A DNA stretch of 64,000 bases from Lepidurus packardi (GCA_023053545.1 JAKZAN010000006.1:6639001-6703000), one strand, 5' to 3'; shown: positions 1 through 15,237, numbered from the stretch's first letter. Made by a program: numbers and translations. The notes: generated by a model not told the origin, from the sequence alone.

Positions 1-3000
1 CTCCTAGTGCATTTTTCGTCATATTTTCCAAGCGTTCAACCAGCCGTCTACCAGTTATAAATATTTACTTTCTTAGCAATTTCTTTTTCTCCTCGAAGAG
101 ACATAGGTAAGCAGTAATGAAAATACCCGACTCGTTGCTGCTCGCAAGATTCGAGCTGTTCGGCCCGTTGTATGACTTTAATGATGGTCTCCTGCTCCTG
201 CTCGGACAAGGTGTCCTGTTTGGCAAACGAACTCGTGCGTTGCGTCTTGACTGACCATCCTGACCGCAATCTATCAAGTTTTGCAGAAAGGTACAACATG
301 AAAAATTCGGCTTTCTCTTCCTCTTGTGTCAAGCTTTCTCTGGTTTTGCATGTAAATTTGTTTCTACGCACCGAAAGTGTCTCTAAACCCAACTTACTTG
401 GCTCTAAGCGCTAGTTGCCGATCATTGGGACAGACCCAGGAATCTTTCTTATCCCCTGCTCCACTAGCCGCCATACTTTGTCCGAATTTCGCAGATTTTT
501 TAGGGGGATGCCAAGGCAACGCGGAATCCACGTTCGAGATTAATGCACCGGCAATTCGACTACCTCACTCGCCAGCATTTGTTGCTGTCTTGATGGTTGA
601 AACCAGATGCCACAGCTGCGCTTTTTTCCAACGGCACCACTACGTTTCTTGTTCCGTTTTTGAGGCCGTTTCGTTCCACGCTTACAGAGATGGATTGGCG
701 AAGCCAATCCAAAGAATACTTCTTTGTTCTAACACGAACGGAGCTACAGGAAAACGAGAACTTCATTAGAAATTCGCCGCCCAGGAGACACATAACAAAA
801 ACTTGGACACCCTGAACCGGTCATAACGACGCGCTACGTTCACACCCATGAGAAAGTCCCAAGAGCCACTCCATATTGATTAGGACCTTTGGCCATCAGG
901 ATTATCGGTTACATCAGTTAACGCGCACATTCTTGGATAGGATTATCTGATAGGATAAACATTTCTCCTACGGGAGGTATTGTCCCAAGGCAGAGTAAGC
1001 GATTTTCAGACCTAACGTAACGTACAATGAACCCTTCAACACGGTATATACGGAAACCGGGCCATTTATCAGTGATGCAAGATTGCACCGTCAAGGATCC
1101 GTAACACTAAATTCAACGAAAGGCCGCGTCTCGAGACTGAAAACAAACAAAAAAACGACTCCAGCTACGAAGATCAATCCAACACAGAAGACTGGTACCC
1201 TATCGACATGGGTACATTGAGTGACTTCTTTACTTTCCAAATAGGTACTATTTTGGCCAAAATAAAGTCTTAACGATTGCTGAACCGTAGTGAAGAGGAG
1301 CTGTGGAAAAATTAATGAGCATAATTAAGAGAGCCCTGCTGGGCAACGATTGGCGTGTTACATAAAATCCGTTCTGAAAGTACCATGCCAAAGTTTTACG
1401 CTGAGAAAAATATGCTTAAATCTTTAGAAAAAATGCTTAAAAAGAAAAGGCGAAGTTTTTACAAAATTAGGGCAAAGAGACCTTATTAGAGCCTTGAAGT
1501 TTCTCCCACACTTGAGTCTGATATTCAGCACTCGGAACTTAAGAAACAAAAAAAAATTGGTAATCAGTAGCAAACTTTTGTGGTAAAATCGATAGCGACC
1601 TTACATTGAGCATTAGGCTTTCTTCGAGGTAAAAGACCGCAGCACAAACTGGACAAACACACACGAAGTTTAGAGAATGGCTTTTTATAAATAGGGGGAA
1701 ATGAAAGCCAAAGAAGCGAGAGAGACAGGAGGAAAAAAAAGAAAGAAGTCGTTCCAAAGGGAAAGAATGGCGAGATAACTAGCAAAAAGATAAGCAACGA
1801 GGACAAGAAAAAGCGACGTTGTTTGCTCCTGACATGAAAAGACACTCTGGGGTGGGGAAGATGCAATGTGAGCGGCAGCCACAGGTGCTTTTTAATAAAA
1901 CATGACCATTTTCTTCTGCGTCATTAGATAATTACAAAACTGGGAGCGATAATTTCGGCACGTATAAACGATCTCCTGATTTTAAAACTTAAAACGCAAT
2001 TTTGCTAGTTGACAGCTTGTGCCCAACCCAGTCCAAAGTTTCGGGAGCTTTCAAAGCTTGTATATAAGATAGTTTATAACATTTCAGGTTTCGGAGCTGC
2101 GAACATATCAAAGATGACGGTCGGATCAATACAAGTTGTATACATGTGTGTATCGCATATTTACTGTGTTTGCGCTTTGCCTGGCTGCTTCTACCTCTGG
2201 GTTTAATGACGTGTCGTAGCTTATTCCCTGGCAAAGCGTAGCAAACTTTGCCGAGCAAATCCGCACCATTTCTTTGGCCGTCTATTGCACCCCCACATTA
2301 CTGTTCGCTCCCGTTAATACCGGACGGCTCGCTCTGGGGCTCGACAAAAGAGACATCTAAAGCTTACAGGAATGTACATCACGCTTGTAATGTGTACAGA
2401 CTGTTTAGAATAATTCAAAAGCTACCAGCGATGCAAAGCCAGAGCCTTTGCTCTAATTAGTAAACTTGAACCCCCTACCCGCTTTTATGTTCCGTGTATG
2501 AGCAGTCACAAGGATTTCGCAACATAGTTTCACCATAACAGAACATGCATTACAAAATATGGCGTCTAATGATAGAAACGCGCTCATCCCTAAGCGCTTC
2601 CATCGAGAGATTCTCTTTAAGTTTAAAGATAATTTAAGATTCTCCTGGATTACTCTCTGTCTGCAATACCTCTTCATACTGTAAAAACTTTTAGGCACGC
2701 TAAAAGCTTCAGTCTGAGTGAAATGTTCGCTATTCTTATTCAGAAATGGACGTGCCTTTTGCCACCCGACAAACGGAGCATGGGTCATTGTGTACAAAGA
2801 CCACACATTTGCACCGTTTTTATCTCAAAAAGTGTTAATGGGAAAGAACCCTGTAGGACAGGAGCCGCCGATTCCTGGGCAGAAAAGCTGACATCTTTTC
2901 TAAAGGATACAGTAGACAGGTTTGTATCTGGCACGGATGGGGCGAATAACTGAAGCAGTTCCAGGAGATTTCCTATGCCACACATCCCGTGGTCCCTGTC

Positions 3001-6000
3001 TTACTTTGGTATTCTCTTACAGGAAAGCGACGTCGTATTGATTTATGGCTTGTACACTTGATGCACACTGCACGCGTACACGGCTTTTTTGCTTTTACCA
3101 AGATAAAAGCTATCAATTGTGTGCTTATTCCTAGTTTTCCCACCTTGCCAAAATTAACCAAGGATATACTCCTCGACCAAACGCGCGTACTTAGATTCGA
3201 AAACGCAGCTCAAATAAAAATCGATCTACATGCTATAGAGTGGACTGTATACATCTCGGGAAGGGAAATGAGATTCAGCGTCACGCGACCTTGACTGACA
3301 CCTGCATGCGTGAAACAGTTGTTTAAATGTATGTGGCTGTGTATACATGTATGGGACATATCCTTGACCCACATACAGTGTCTCTATATAGTCCAAATCA
3401 TCTGTTGAACCAAAATGCTGCAATTCCCTTTTATCGGAAAGCTTATCCAACAGGTCCGGTGTTTCAGCAAAGCCTATCGAGCCCTAATACAGCCTCACCA
3501 AGACTACCAGCACGTTACGAGGTCGTAACAACAAAAAGAGAATATTCAGTGGGGAGTCTGGAGTGTCCTAGAAGCACGATCACACCGAGGTATGAACAAT
3601 CCACATTTGGAGCTGAAGCTTCAATCTAATTGAGGCCAATGGGTAAAGGGCAAATTTGGAGAGCGCACCGTCACTCAATTGGGTACCAAGCTAACACGAG
3701 CACGACCGTTCCTACAAACTTTTCCCTTCTTTGTGTGTCAAACGCCAAACAAATAACAGACCTGTCCTTTTAGAAACCTAATTCGGCTGCTTCCCAAACT
3801 CTTCTACAGCGCGAAACAAACTTGTTCGACGCACGACAAATGGTACTCCATTAAAACGCAAGCTTTTGGCGGGCTGGGGTGCGTAATGTGGAAGACGGTG
3901 GAACGAAGAGCAACTTGTGCTTTGAGAGCACTTGAATCACTAAAAGGGCTTTTGGGAGCCAAAAGTAAGGTACCAAGCGATACGTATACCTTTTACTACA
4001 TCAAGATGCATGTATACATGAAATGTAGAGTGAACAGCTCACGAGACCTCACGAGAGGAAGGGTATAGAGTGCAGAGCGGTACGATGACGTCCAAAAGTT
4101 TCTATAGCAACCGTTACACCGCCAGGTAAGGGAGCCAAAAGACGAAGTGAAATCAAAGCCAAAGGAGGAAGCCCGAGACTAACAAGCAAGTTGGTTATTA
4201 TTTTAAACCTAAGTAGGATAAAAGCACTGGGGGGAAAACGGCATAATGCACAGCTAATATGTACGTCGTATATGATGGATGACGTCAAAGCGTCAAACTA
4301 ATCTGACAAACATCCCCGCTTTGCTTGTTCCGCCTTACACTTCTTGTTTCCTCGCCTTTTGGCGATGGGTTCTGGCTTAATTAAATTGGCCGGGCTCTAC
4401 ATGTGGGAAAAAGCCAAGCTCTCTAATCGTGGGTTTGCTCATTTCCGGTAAAGCTTCCTTTTCTTGTTTTTTAACTAGCTAGCAGAAACTGCATACAATG
4501 ATAAAGCTCTCCCTCTCCCAATCCATACGACGTTTTTCATCAAAGTCTCAATTTTCATGACAACAAAGTAAACAAAACATCAATGGAAACTCTGGAACGT
4601 ATGCTTGCCTCTTCACTTTTTTTACTTTATTATTTTAGGTCCCAGCTCCTAAAGTTCGAAGGCACACCTTGTACAAGTAACAAAAGAAGGATGGTAACGA
4701 GAAAATAAGGGGCTCACCTGTTGCACGAATGCTGGCGACGCTGTAACTGAACTGACTCCGGCGTTCGGTCGTCGCTGGCGTTCTGTGGAGTTCTGTGGCG
4801 ACCCGGTTTTCGACGCCGCATTTGCGAAGAACGCAGGACGCCAAGGAGTCCGTATTATACTACTAGTGTATAGTAAACGCTAAAGTCGAGCCGGTGCACG
4901 CACCACGCCTCTATTTGGCACGCCGGAGATGTTGCGCCCACATTCACACCCACCATGTTTACAGATGGGTCAAAAGGACATCCCACAGATCTTTCGAAAT
5001 GTTCCCTTTTGATTGTTGAGTGGGCTAATGAAACAAAAGCCTATAATGCTCTACACGTAGATCATACAGCCCAACCAACAGAATAAGAAATACGCGACTC
5101 TTACCAAAGAGCAAAGTTAACATGCTTAACGGACGTGGGTCGGGAAAATGCGATAAATATCAGAAAACTGAACGGTCGGCCATAAAATCCTTCGATGTCA
5201 TGCTACATTGTCTTAGAAATGTATATATTTTTTCTATATGTTTTGTATATTTTAGATGTATATTTTGTAAACTTTTTCTACATTTCTGCATTATTTTTTT
5301 ATAATTTTTTAAAATTTTGTATTATTTTGTATATCTTGTGTCTTTTATATTTTAGTACATTTTTAGCCATGTAAAAAGTAAATAGATTTCAAGATTCGTC
5401 GAGAAAGATAACGGAGATACATTTTGTTCTGCTCGACTGACGATCATGCTTGAGTGTACCGGCCGAGGTATAGTATGGAAGGTAATTACTTCCACGAGCA
5501 AACAGAACATGAGCCATGGCAAAAGTCGAGTTGTGGGGTTGTAAAACAAGGCCATATCTCCCCTTAAAAGAAAAAAAAATGGAGTGTTTGCCTGTAGAAT
5601 ATTCCCGTATCTGGCTTAATTACGTCGCGTGCACGTTTTGTGGTCGATAGACATCCGGTCTTCGCTTTTTCGCTTGCTCCTTCACCTATCCTTATAGGTT
5701 TGTGCTCGTGTTTATGAAGCTGTCAAGCATGGCATATTTATCTCCCCTTTCTTGTACTCGGCAATCATACAGGGCCAAGTCAAATTGGTTGCTTTGTGTC
5801 TCTCTGTACTGACAGGGTCAAACGCCGCCATACATATAAACATATAACTAGAAAGACATCGATTATAAGGTAAACAGGGCCATTCTACGCATTGGCACTT
5901 TACCTCTGTTCTGACCGATCGATTCAGCCGAAAAGGAGGGTGGGGGGAGATTTTATTGCCGTCTCAACAAAATGTTGAGCCCCAAAGCTGAAGCAAGCGT

Positions 6001-9000
6001 CAAACTAAATTACTTTGGAACCAAGTACACGAGCTGTATCTTTAATCCTTGTACCGGATGAGAGCGCACGAGCAATCTCAGATACTACTTCATTCTTTTA
6101 CGCGAGTATAGACGGATTTGGCCCAGACTTTGTGCTACTTTTCAACAGAAACCAATGCCAGTTTCAATTTCACGTCATCAGGATCCAAGTCCCCGCAGCT
6201 TTGAGTCTTGGGGTTCGGAATTGGATCTCATATTTCTAGTTTTGTAAACGTAGCAATGGAAGGTCAGAATCCAAAGGGCAGCAGGACCTAGAAAAAATAG
6301 TTAAAAAAAGGGAGTGTTAAGAAAATGGAGTTTGGATAGTTCAGGAACTGATGAAATTTTAACAATGCAAGAGGCTTATCTTTATTCCGAGTACCAAAGT
6401 AAAAAAAACTGTTATTACAAGAGTTGCGTCCGGATTACTTCGTCTACTTCGTGGCAGGTCACAGGGAGTGTGAGTCCTGCCAACGAATCCATCTTGACAG
6501 ACGGCGCCTCATGGACAACTTGATGAAGCCTTATGCATAAGTGCATCAAAGCGATAAGCATAAAGGCCAGAATATATGCATTCACGCAAGTAGCCAAGCT
6601 ACTGCAATTCGGTTGCTAAGCCAAGTACAGCGAACTTTCATATTCAACAGGTAAAGCACGTCACCCTCCCCCTTCCATATTGTGTAATCTAAGTATAGTA
6701 CGCTGCTAGCGGTTTATGACTCCAGTCTACACGACACCTATGTTAACCAAATAACTCGGTCTTTTATCCATGGAAGGTGGGATTGACGGCTTGAGCAAGG
6801 TACACCTAATGTACCGCAAATCAATATACTCTTTAACCAGGCGCGTGGAAACTGGTTCTAGCATGGCTGGTCCACGGCTATATGGATCTTAATGCAACTA
6901 CAAATTATGCACACATAATGCAAAAGAAGTGAGAAGACGAATGCTTTTAACGGGATTTTAAAATTTCTGAGGCGCCATTAATTCTGACTAATAAGGCCCG
7001 ACGTGCGGAGAAAAATTTCATGCAAATTAAACACGAAAACTGAGAAGTCCTCTCGACCTTTGTGTAACCGACAAGATTTTCACGAAGAAGTCCTATACGC
7101 ATATCCTGACATGCTAACGAGTATTATGCAAATGCCAAGATAACCGAGACCCCGAGAAAATCTTGGATGAAAGAAGAAGAAAAAGCTATTCACCCAAGAA
7201 ACGAGGCTAATACGACCACAACAGATTACGAGCGTTGCTCTTGCTGAGACTTCATCATATAAAACCAGGGCGGGAACGATATTTGGGGAGGTTTCCCGAA
7301 CTCCACCCGATTGCCTTTTGCGCCTTAGTTGCGACGGTCGTAAAAAATGCTACTTTACGCAGTAACTTTGCTCATTCATATCCCCCAAAAATTCAAGACC
7401 GGTTTTTACCCAATCTTAAGCAAAACAGATACACCTTCCTGTAGTGACAACACTTGATTGTAGAATAGTAGAAAAAAGCGTTATCAGTTTCAAAATCAAC
7501 TCATTTACAGCTCTTGCGAAAGAACCAAAACATATAAGGAAGTATTAAGAAACTTATGCGCCATTACTTGGCTGTTTAGTTGAAAGCTTAACAAAGGTGG
7601 CATTACCTAAACAAATTTAACTTCCTGCCAGAAAGTTTTTTTGCAATTTCGCAACAGGATTGACACGTACGGATAAGCAATCCAGTCCATGTAACCTTGT
7701 CCAAATGTGTACCATCGGTTTTCCAACACACAAAACCTGCCTTTCTACGCGTTATGGCGAATTGAATCCAGGACAGCAGTGGTTTGGGAAACGACTTGCA
7801 AGACCAAGTTTTATTTGGGCGCTTCCTCTTTCCGTGCATGGGATGATTGTGTTTTGGAGGTATCAAGAATAACAAAAAAAAATGCGTGGGTTGACCCAAG
7901 CTAGTTGTAACGTCCATGCTGACGTCATGCTGGTCCTGCGTTTACTGTATACTGTATAGTCTTCGCCTTTGAATCTGTACGTCTCGGGCATCCTAATGCT
8001 GGGGTTTTGCTGCTTGCTCTTAAGCCCCGCAAGATTCGGCCATCAGACAACGTGAAGATCGCGGCATTGCCATGCATGTTGACGTCAGGCAAAAGGTACA
8101 CACCTTGAGGGCATATGTTCCTCTGAAACCTGTCCATATACAGGTAGGAGCAGTATTCCTCAGTTAAGGTCAGAGCTAACACAGACTACGGACGTAACTC
8201 GCAACGGGTATTTAGCTCTACCTTTAATTTGAGTGTGCTCTCAATGGCACCAAATCGTAGCAAACAACGTGACAGGTGCATCCACAGTGCGTGAACAACA
8301 AGTGATAGTGCGTCAGTGCAAATTCAGGGCAAGGGTTTGGTTAAGTGCGTCCAGATTTCATATTGGCAACGCTTATAGTTAACTTTTCTGGTTAAAAGAA
8401 AAAGGGACTCGCCATTTGGTGAAGACTCTGGCAGCGGCTTCACTGATTGAAAAAAAATCGCTTAACAGCACCGGTAAAACCACTTCTCCAATTCGCTTCA
8501 CCATTGTGCAAGGAATGTGAGCGTTAGGTGTACAGGCCTTTTTTATATTTTTCAATGGTTTATTCTCTCTCTCTCTCTTGGATTCTAGACGTATCCGTTA
8601 AATTTTTTGGTATGTTAAAAAGCATATCCTAGTTTTTGCCTACCAGTAAACAGAACTCCTGTTGTCGCTCCAAAGTCTTATGGATGTCCAGACTGCGGGA
8701 GGAGACGAGAGGAGATCGATGCTTGCTTAGGAATAATGCATATCCAGGCATTGAGCAAGGTCTTGCCATCGCCCCTTATCAGGAATTCAAGGCTTTACTT
8801 GGCTTGCCAAACCTCGCCTCCATGTGTATAAAAACCCCCGCGTTGTCCATACGAGAGAATTGCAAAACTCACCCCATAAAAAAGCTCCTTTTCACCATAA
8901 CTTGCTAGTTCAGCTGCTGTCATGTTGGACACAACAACGTAAACAAAATCATTACTGATGATGACCATTCCTGTTTTCCAGTTTTGGTCTTGGGGAGAGA

Positions 9001-10353
9001 GGATAAGCGAATAGACACATCTTAAGAATGCCTTCAAAAGGCAGTTACAAGCCAGAAGATTCCAGCCTACCCTTGGTAACGACTCGCCATTACGAATCCG
9101 GACCTCCTGCCCCTTACAATCTAGTAAACTCGGTACGTATCCAAAGTACCCATAAATCATAGGAAACCAGCATCCACCGTTTGGGGACTTGCATGACATT
9201 TCAAGCGTGTTATTCCATCAACGGTAATAAAACCTATGCATAACCGTAAATTTTCGCCCTAAAAGTAGCTTTGGAACCAGGCCATGCGTGTCCCAAACTT
9301 CGCTTGACAATGTCAACAACAGCCTGTCTCAATCGTTATTCTCTCCCGTCTCAATAACTACACGCTTGGAAACTTCAGCTATTGTTAAAATGAACCTATA
9401 GGGCTTGTAAATTTCCCCCTTTACCAAGAGTCTTAGAAGCACTCAACAAGTTGTTCATAAAAACTAGGTGAACAGTATTGTTGCCAGCCAAAAGCAACTT
9501 TTAAGTATTACGGGCAGAGTCTGCTCACGCCTGCCACGTGCCTTTATGTACTGTACAGTTATTTACACCTAAGGTATGATTGTTTTTTCTTTTAACACCG
9601 CCTTGTACAATCAGTGACGGGATGCTTAAATAACTGCTTGGGAAACTAACGTCAACAGTTCTCACGGATATATGTCATATAGATAAAAAGGAAGGGGAAG
9701 AGAGAGTACGTGGTGTGTGTATGATTGTGCGCCTCATAAAGGTGTTGTGTATGTCTGTTTACCGCTTTGGGCAAGGAAATTTTCTTGCGGTGGAGCTACA
9801 ATTTTACTTTTAGATATTTTTCCTTTATCCCCCTTACTATTTCACTCTTTCATCCCGACCAACTTTTACTTTCTTATGATTCCATCAATTGATACCGTTT
9901 AAAGAGGAAAACGAGTCTACGGTAGACCAAAAGAAACCTCATGAAGCTTTTCCTCCTCCCAACAAAATACTAAATCGGAATCGAAAGCCTCAACATGTCT
10001 AAAGAAAGCGAGTAAAATCGAGACAGGCACTTCACTTTGTAACGGGACCGGAAGCACACTTTTATATTGCGGAGCTTTAAGTCTCTATCTTGCCTTCCTT
10101 TGGTAAGGTTGTTGTATACTTAGGCAGCTTACGAAAAAAATAAATAATCGCGTACTATCTGTGTTTACGTATTAGACGCGGTTTTTTCCATCTTCCTTGG
10201 ACTAACAACTAACATTTCCCGTGTTAGAAACCCAACCATTTTAGTGCTAAGGATATTTACGTTAAGTGTCAAAAAACCCACGAGCTGTTGATAACCATGG
10301 TGCTAATCAGTATTCATCATTACGTAACTGACGCTCCGTTGACTGTCTTGCAG
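1..10353. other. Long stretch without a supportable gene
   Basis: I see no exon chain here with matching splice phases and no recognisable protein family on either strand. Open frames are short (134 aa at most) and have the amino-acid make-up of random translation. Simple-sequence tracts are present: a T/A-rich block around 5215-5350 and a (TC)7 run at 8564-8578. The first exon found of the downstream gene (10354) starts in phase 0 without an ATG, so its 5' exons should lie in this stretch or beyond the window edge. I could not pick them out with confidence. A GC-richer patch at about 4718-4858 with a good minus-strand splice donor is described in the findings. Confidence 0.5.
8564..8578. repeat. 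(TC)7 microsatellite
   Basis: An uninterrupted run of TC dinucleotides lies in the intergenic DNA upstream of the first gene. Confidence 0.9.
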
Positions 10354-13300
10354 GAGGACCCTGATACCTTTGCCGTTACCAAACAAGGTAAGCTTCAACA
10401 TAGTGGTAAAATCCTTTAACGTCGCCTTCACGCTACGAAATCCCCAATGTGTTATGCCTAAAATTGCTCAATCAAATTTCCACGACCTTTTACGCAACAT
10501 TTTTGAAATCTCTAAACGCAATTCTGGCTACAATAAAGTCTTCTTAACAGAGGAGTGGGTGACGAAACGCAAAACGGAGTACACTACGACGAAGCAAATT
10601 GAAACCCGTGTCCAACGCCAAGTGTTGCTTGAAGACGGCCAGGTCATTGAGGATTCAGGTCCACTCGTGACCACGAATACTACGCAAGACACTGAAACGC
10701 AAGAGCATGAACACACTGAGGTAAATAATCGTTTTCGTTTCATTCTGCGAACCTTTTCCGAGACGTATGAATCACAAAGTTAGTGAATCGTATGTCGATG
10801 CTATCTTGTATCTTTACTCTGACTTCTCTTCTTGCAGCATAAAACGAACGGGGACGATCCGCCTCCACGCGAAGGCTGGTTGGCCATACCTGGCGCGGTG
10901 GTTGTGCGGGAGAAGAATGAGAAGAAAACCACAACCCGAGACGAAACCGAAGAGAGAGTAGAGACTCAGGAAGCTCATCACTTAGGCGAGCTTACATCCG
11001 ATGTAAGTACTATACACTGTATACTCCATACTTTCTACTTACTTTTTCTCCCGACTCATCTCCTTATTCTATTCTTATTCCTTTTCCAAAAAAGCCGTTC
11101 CAGAACTACTTTCAATAGTTATGCAAGAAAAAAAAAATCCCAGAGCCCTACATCAGAGACCCATTCCAAAAGCATATCTACAACTTTAGACTTTCCTTTT
11201 TTATGTGAAAGCCCTCGTTTTTAAAAAATCCTTCATCCCGCAATCACTTACGGCCTTGGCCCGTTAAGCAAGCGGCCTAGCAGTGCCAAGTCACCGCCAT
11301 ATGGTTCAAGAAACTCGTATTAACTGTCAACGAACGCAGTTTGGGTCAATTCTAGCGACACAGTCGGATCAGTTATCTCGAAAGGATCAAAACATGTCAG
11401 TGTCCGGACTCGTATCGCGAAAGTTTTCGCCACATAACGGCGATAAGCCAAAAAGCGAGAGTAACATGTGGCATAGGGCAGCAGATTCAAGGGCACAAGT
11501 TGGTCGAGAGAACGTTGTGTACAGTGAGAGTCCAGAGGCCAGCGAAAACTTGCCATGTATGGCACCCTGCTCTTTTCTTGACAGTTATTCACACATCTCC
11601 AGGAACACTATTGAGAAAGCGATGCGCATACCAAGCTTGATTCAGAACGTCCCAAGGACGAACATTACAAACCCAGCTCACGTCGAATATTTGTCTTTTC
11701 CTCGAACTAACTTTAGCAAATGCCTAACGCCAGTCAGACTTCGCCATAAAGTTTTTCTCCCAAAAATCTAGACAAGGTGCTACCTTTGTAGTTCCTAAAA
11801 GAACCTTGCCGCTTTTCTTCGCTGAAGCAGAAATTTGGACAAGTGACTCGATAAAAGTCACTCTGACCATTATTTCCCTTTTCTCAATTTTGGTCCCCAA
11901 AAAATAGTAGAGGGCTCCTTGCGGAAAACGTCGCTGATTCAATCACTATCTTACCTGGAAATCTTTATATTATTTGGCAAGTGATACGAGTCGGCCAAGG
12001 ATGCAAAGGAAAAAACACAAAAAATACCTTCTAAAGAGGGCCAATAAAAGGGTCAAGGGTATATAATCTCATTCTTAAATGACTGTGCCATGTGATAGGA
12101 TTATTACCGCAATTTCCGCAAGGGTCCACATAGTTTATTCCTTCTCAAGCAAACTTCTCAAGTATAACGGCATTAGAAACCCTCGAGAAAAAGCATCAGT
12201 AACATAATATAGGCTACCAGAGAGACAGAATCAAAAGAAATTGGGGTCTTGGGATCCGTCCAAACGTTTTCCCAATGTAATTGCCAACCTGTTTCTTCCC
12301 TTTGCTAGTGTGAAAAGGTATAGACTCTGGACTATCCAAAACAGCGTTCGGAATCGCTGTTCCACACTATCCATGCACGCAGGCAGCTTTTGCCATTAAA
12401 GTGCACTTTCTCTTGGCGAGATGCCGCGGAAACATAAATCTTAATGGTTATTCGTCCGAGAGAATGTTAATGCAAACACTCATGAGCATAGGGGACTCCG
12501 GGTACTTCTTGTACCCTATCTTTATGGGTTATCCTCCATTATTCTTCGTCACGAATAAAATGCAATGGACTTCTCACGTACTCATTAGCCAAATTTCCAA
12601 CACAGTACTGATCGAACTATTGTTTGCGAACTCTGCAGAGATCTGCCCTCAATTTCGCAACTGTAAGTGAAGATCCCGGTATTGTTACTAATTATTAACC
12701 TTTCGCAGTAAGGGGCAAGCACGACACACCACGCGTGTCAGAAAGGTACGCCGTAACAATACGTAAAATTTTAAAGTCTTCCCTTTTCGAAAACATCCGC
12801 TATCTTTTTTGTTCGCAAAGAATGGTTGCAGATTGAAGGCCAAGCGGGTTCAGATCTGGTTTCCCGTTTCAGTTCTGAATCGGTTTCGGCAAGTTGTACG
12901 AAGTTTAGCATAAAAGGATGATTATGCCAAGGTAAAACGACGGTGAAATCGGTTAGGTTCTTGCACGTCCCAGGTTCCCAAACCGTTCAACATTGTGTCA
13001 AGGCAACAGCGAGAAAAAGGCCAGTCGAGATGGTAACAAGTTAGCTAAGGTGCTGCTGGCGAGTCATTGTATCGCGCTCGCAGTGGAAAGTAAGAGGTTG
13101 CCCGTGTCGTGGAGTTCGTGAGGTTATATTGCAGCAATATAATAGAGCCGACAAGCACCAAAAAGTGCCGAATTGACTAACTCGAGGAAGAGACTCGGAC
13201 CCCAACTTCCGAGCAAGATTTACTGCGTACAACTGTGGGCATTTCATGTCGTAGCTGATGATTCCATCTCTGACAATGTTATAGTGTCTTAGTGTAATTA

Positions 13301-15237
13301 AACAGAAAGAAATTACTCCAGGAGGAACAACGGACCTTCAAATCTTTGTTCCTACGAAAACCATGTCAAGGTACTACGTTTAAACCCTTTCAAATCTAAT
13401 CCGGAATCTGGAAACCAAATTAACACGTGGCTCCACCGCGGTATATATTTAAGTCACGGTTCAATCTGCTCGTCTCTTTGACCGCGCTTCAAGCAACGGC
13501 TGGGTGTCTGACTCATCTTCATTTTACCGTGAATTATCAGTCAACCCATCTCAAATTACAGAGCGCTACAGCAGATCTAACGGCTTTTGGCCCTGTAACG
13601 CGTCAAGCTCCACAACAAAAGGGGGAAATCCATCTTATCCTCTTGACAGGTTTTATTCTATAAGCTAAGTTTTGACGAGACACTGAGGGTAGGAATTAAT
13701 AGCTTCGTCAGGTAATGAAATTTGCTTTAGGGAAGGAAGTAACGACAAAGCCTACGGTCAATCCAAGCAAGCGTTAGATTAACCAAATCTGGAGACGAGA
13801 ATAGGAAAGGTATCAGCTCTAGTTTGGTTGATCTACACAAAAAGAGCTAACTCCCAAAGGTTTTCCTCGCAAAGGTTGATTTGAATTAGCATAGAAGGAC
13901 AGACCCGAAGCAATCTGAACACCCCACGCACGCTAAGACTGTTTGCTGTCCATAATAGGCATGTAGGCGAAACCTCGTTCCCTGACGTCACCCAAACAAC
14001 CAGTTAGACCGACACCACCCAACAAAGGCATTGACGATAACAGAGAAAGAGTCTCCCAATTTGGAGTAATGCAAACGTGCTACTGCTACTAACAGGGTTA
14101 CGACAACAGATATATAAATACAAATATATATATTCCTGTCCTCCGTTCTGGCCTGTGTGGTGTAAAAGGGAGCCACAGAACTTACTGCGCAAGATTCCCT
14201 TCATATTGTGCATTTCCCCAGAAGAGAAAGCAAACGATAGATACGTTCACTTGTTGGACTTCCCGTGTTCGCTTTTTGTCAGATTTTAAACACGGTACTC
14301 TCCCTCTTAAAGGTTTTCTTTCACAAAGTATTGCGGTAAACCGACTAGCGGCATGCCAAACACTAAAGTATTGCAGCTGCACGCGGTATTCAAAAGCTTT
14401 CACTTTCTCTAGAAGGGTATTTAGGTAAAAGCACTAGCACACAGGAACTTTCTAGCAAGTGTATAAATAATGGACCTGATAGGGTATGTTCGCTGTTGAT
14501 AAAGGATATTAAGTTGCGGAAAAAAGAGCGCACGTCAATTTTCGTTCTAAAACAGGTACATGTACCTGTACAAGACCAAGTAGAACACGTGCACTCCATT
14601 AAAGCAACTAGGTTATGGGGCAGGTCAAGTAGACCCGTGTCCAATCCGGTCATTGTTAGATTCGCACACCATTCTGCGAACCGGGAGAAAGTGGAGCAAA
14701 ACAGGAAGCGTCTTCTTTCGCCGTTAACTCTCTTCCCAAGAAAAAAAAACTTGTCAAACTCCCGTCTTCTTCTGATACTGGCTGATACACGGAGAACCTT
14801 GCAAATACACCAGGTGGCTGAAGTGCTCGCTTTGTAGTGCAGCTTCGTATTTGGTTTCAACTCATAGAGCACTGTAGCCTTTTTAAAACGAGCAAATACG
14901 AATTGGCAAATATTGGTACTCCCAAACTCCCTGTAAATGAACGCGAACTTGCACGAAGTAGTACCGAGACCTTAAATCAATACATATTGTTTGCCGAAGC
15001 AATTCGGAATGCGGTTGGACACGAGTTTTTTGTTTTGCTTTTTGTTTTCATTGTTGGAATCCTAAAAAGAAAAAAGCGTATACAAATGTTATGGAAAGGG
15101 AATTTTTCCGTTTGTTTTCATTGTTGGAATCCTCCAAAGAAAAAAGCGTATACAAATGTTATGGAAAGGGAATTTTTCAGCTCACAAAACGATATCAACG
15201 CAAGTAATTAAAAGATTGCATTGTATACACACGCCAC

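Noticed and set aside
8795-9199. 134-residue open frame (-)
   Set aside because: No homology signal or supporting splice sites. It has an aromatic/Cys-rich chance composition.
11283-11771. 162-residue open frame (+) inside the long intron
   Set aside because: No family resemblance and random-like composition. It lacks a convincing acceptor or donor. In this much sequence one or two frames of this size are expected by chance.
14390-14872. 160-residue open frame (-)
   Set aside because: Cys/Phe/Leu-rich, random-looking translation with no splice partners and no recognisable motif. It lies antisense within the intron of the first gene.
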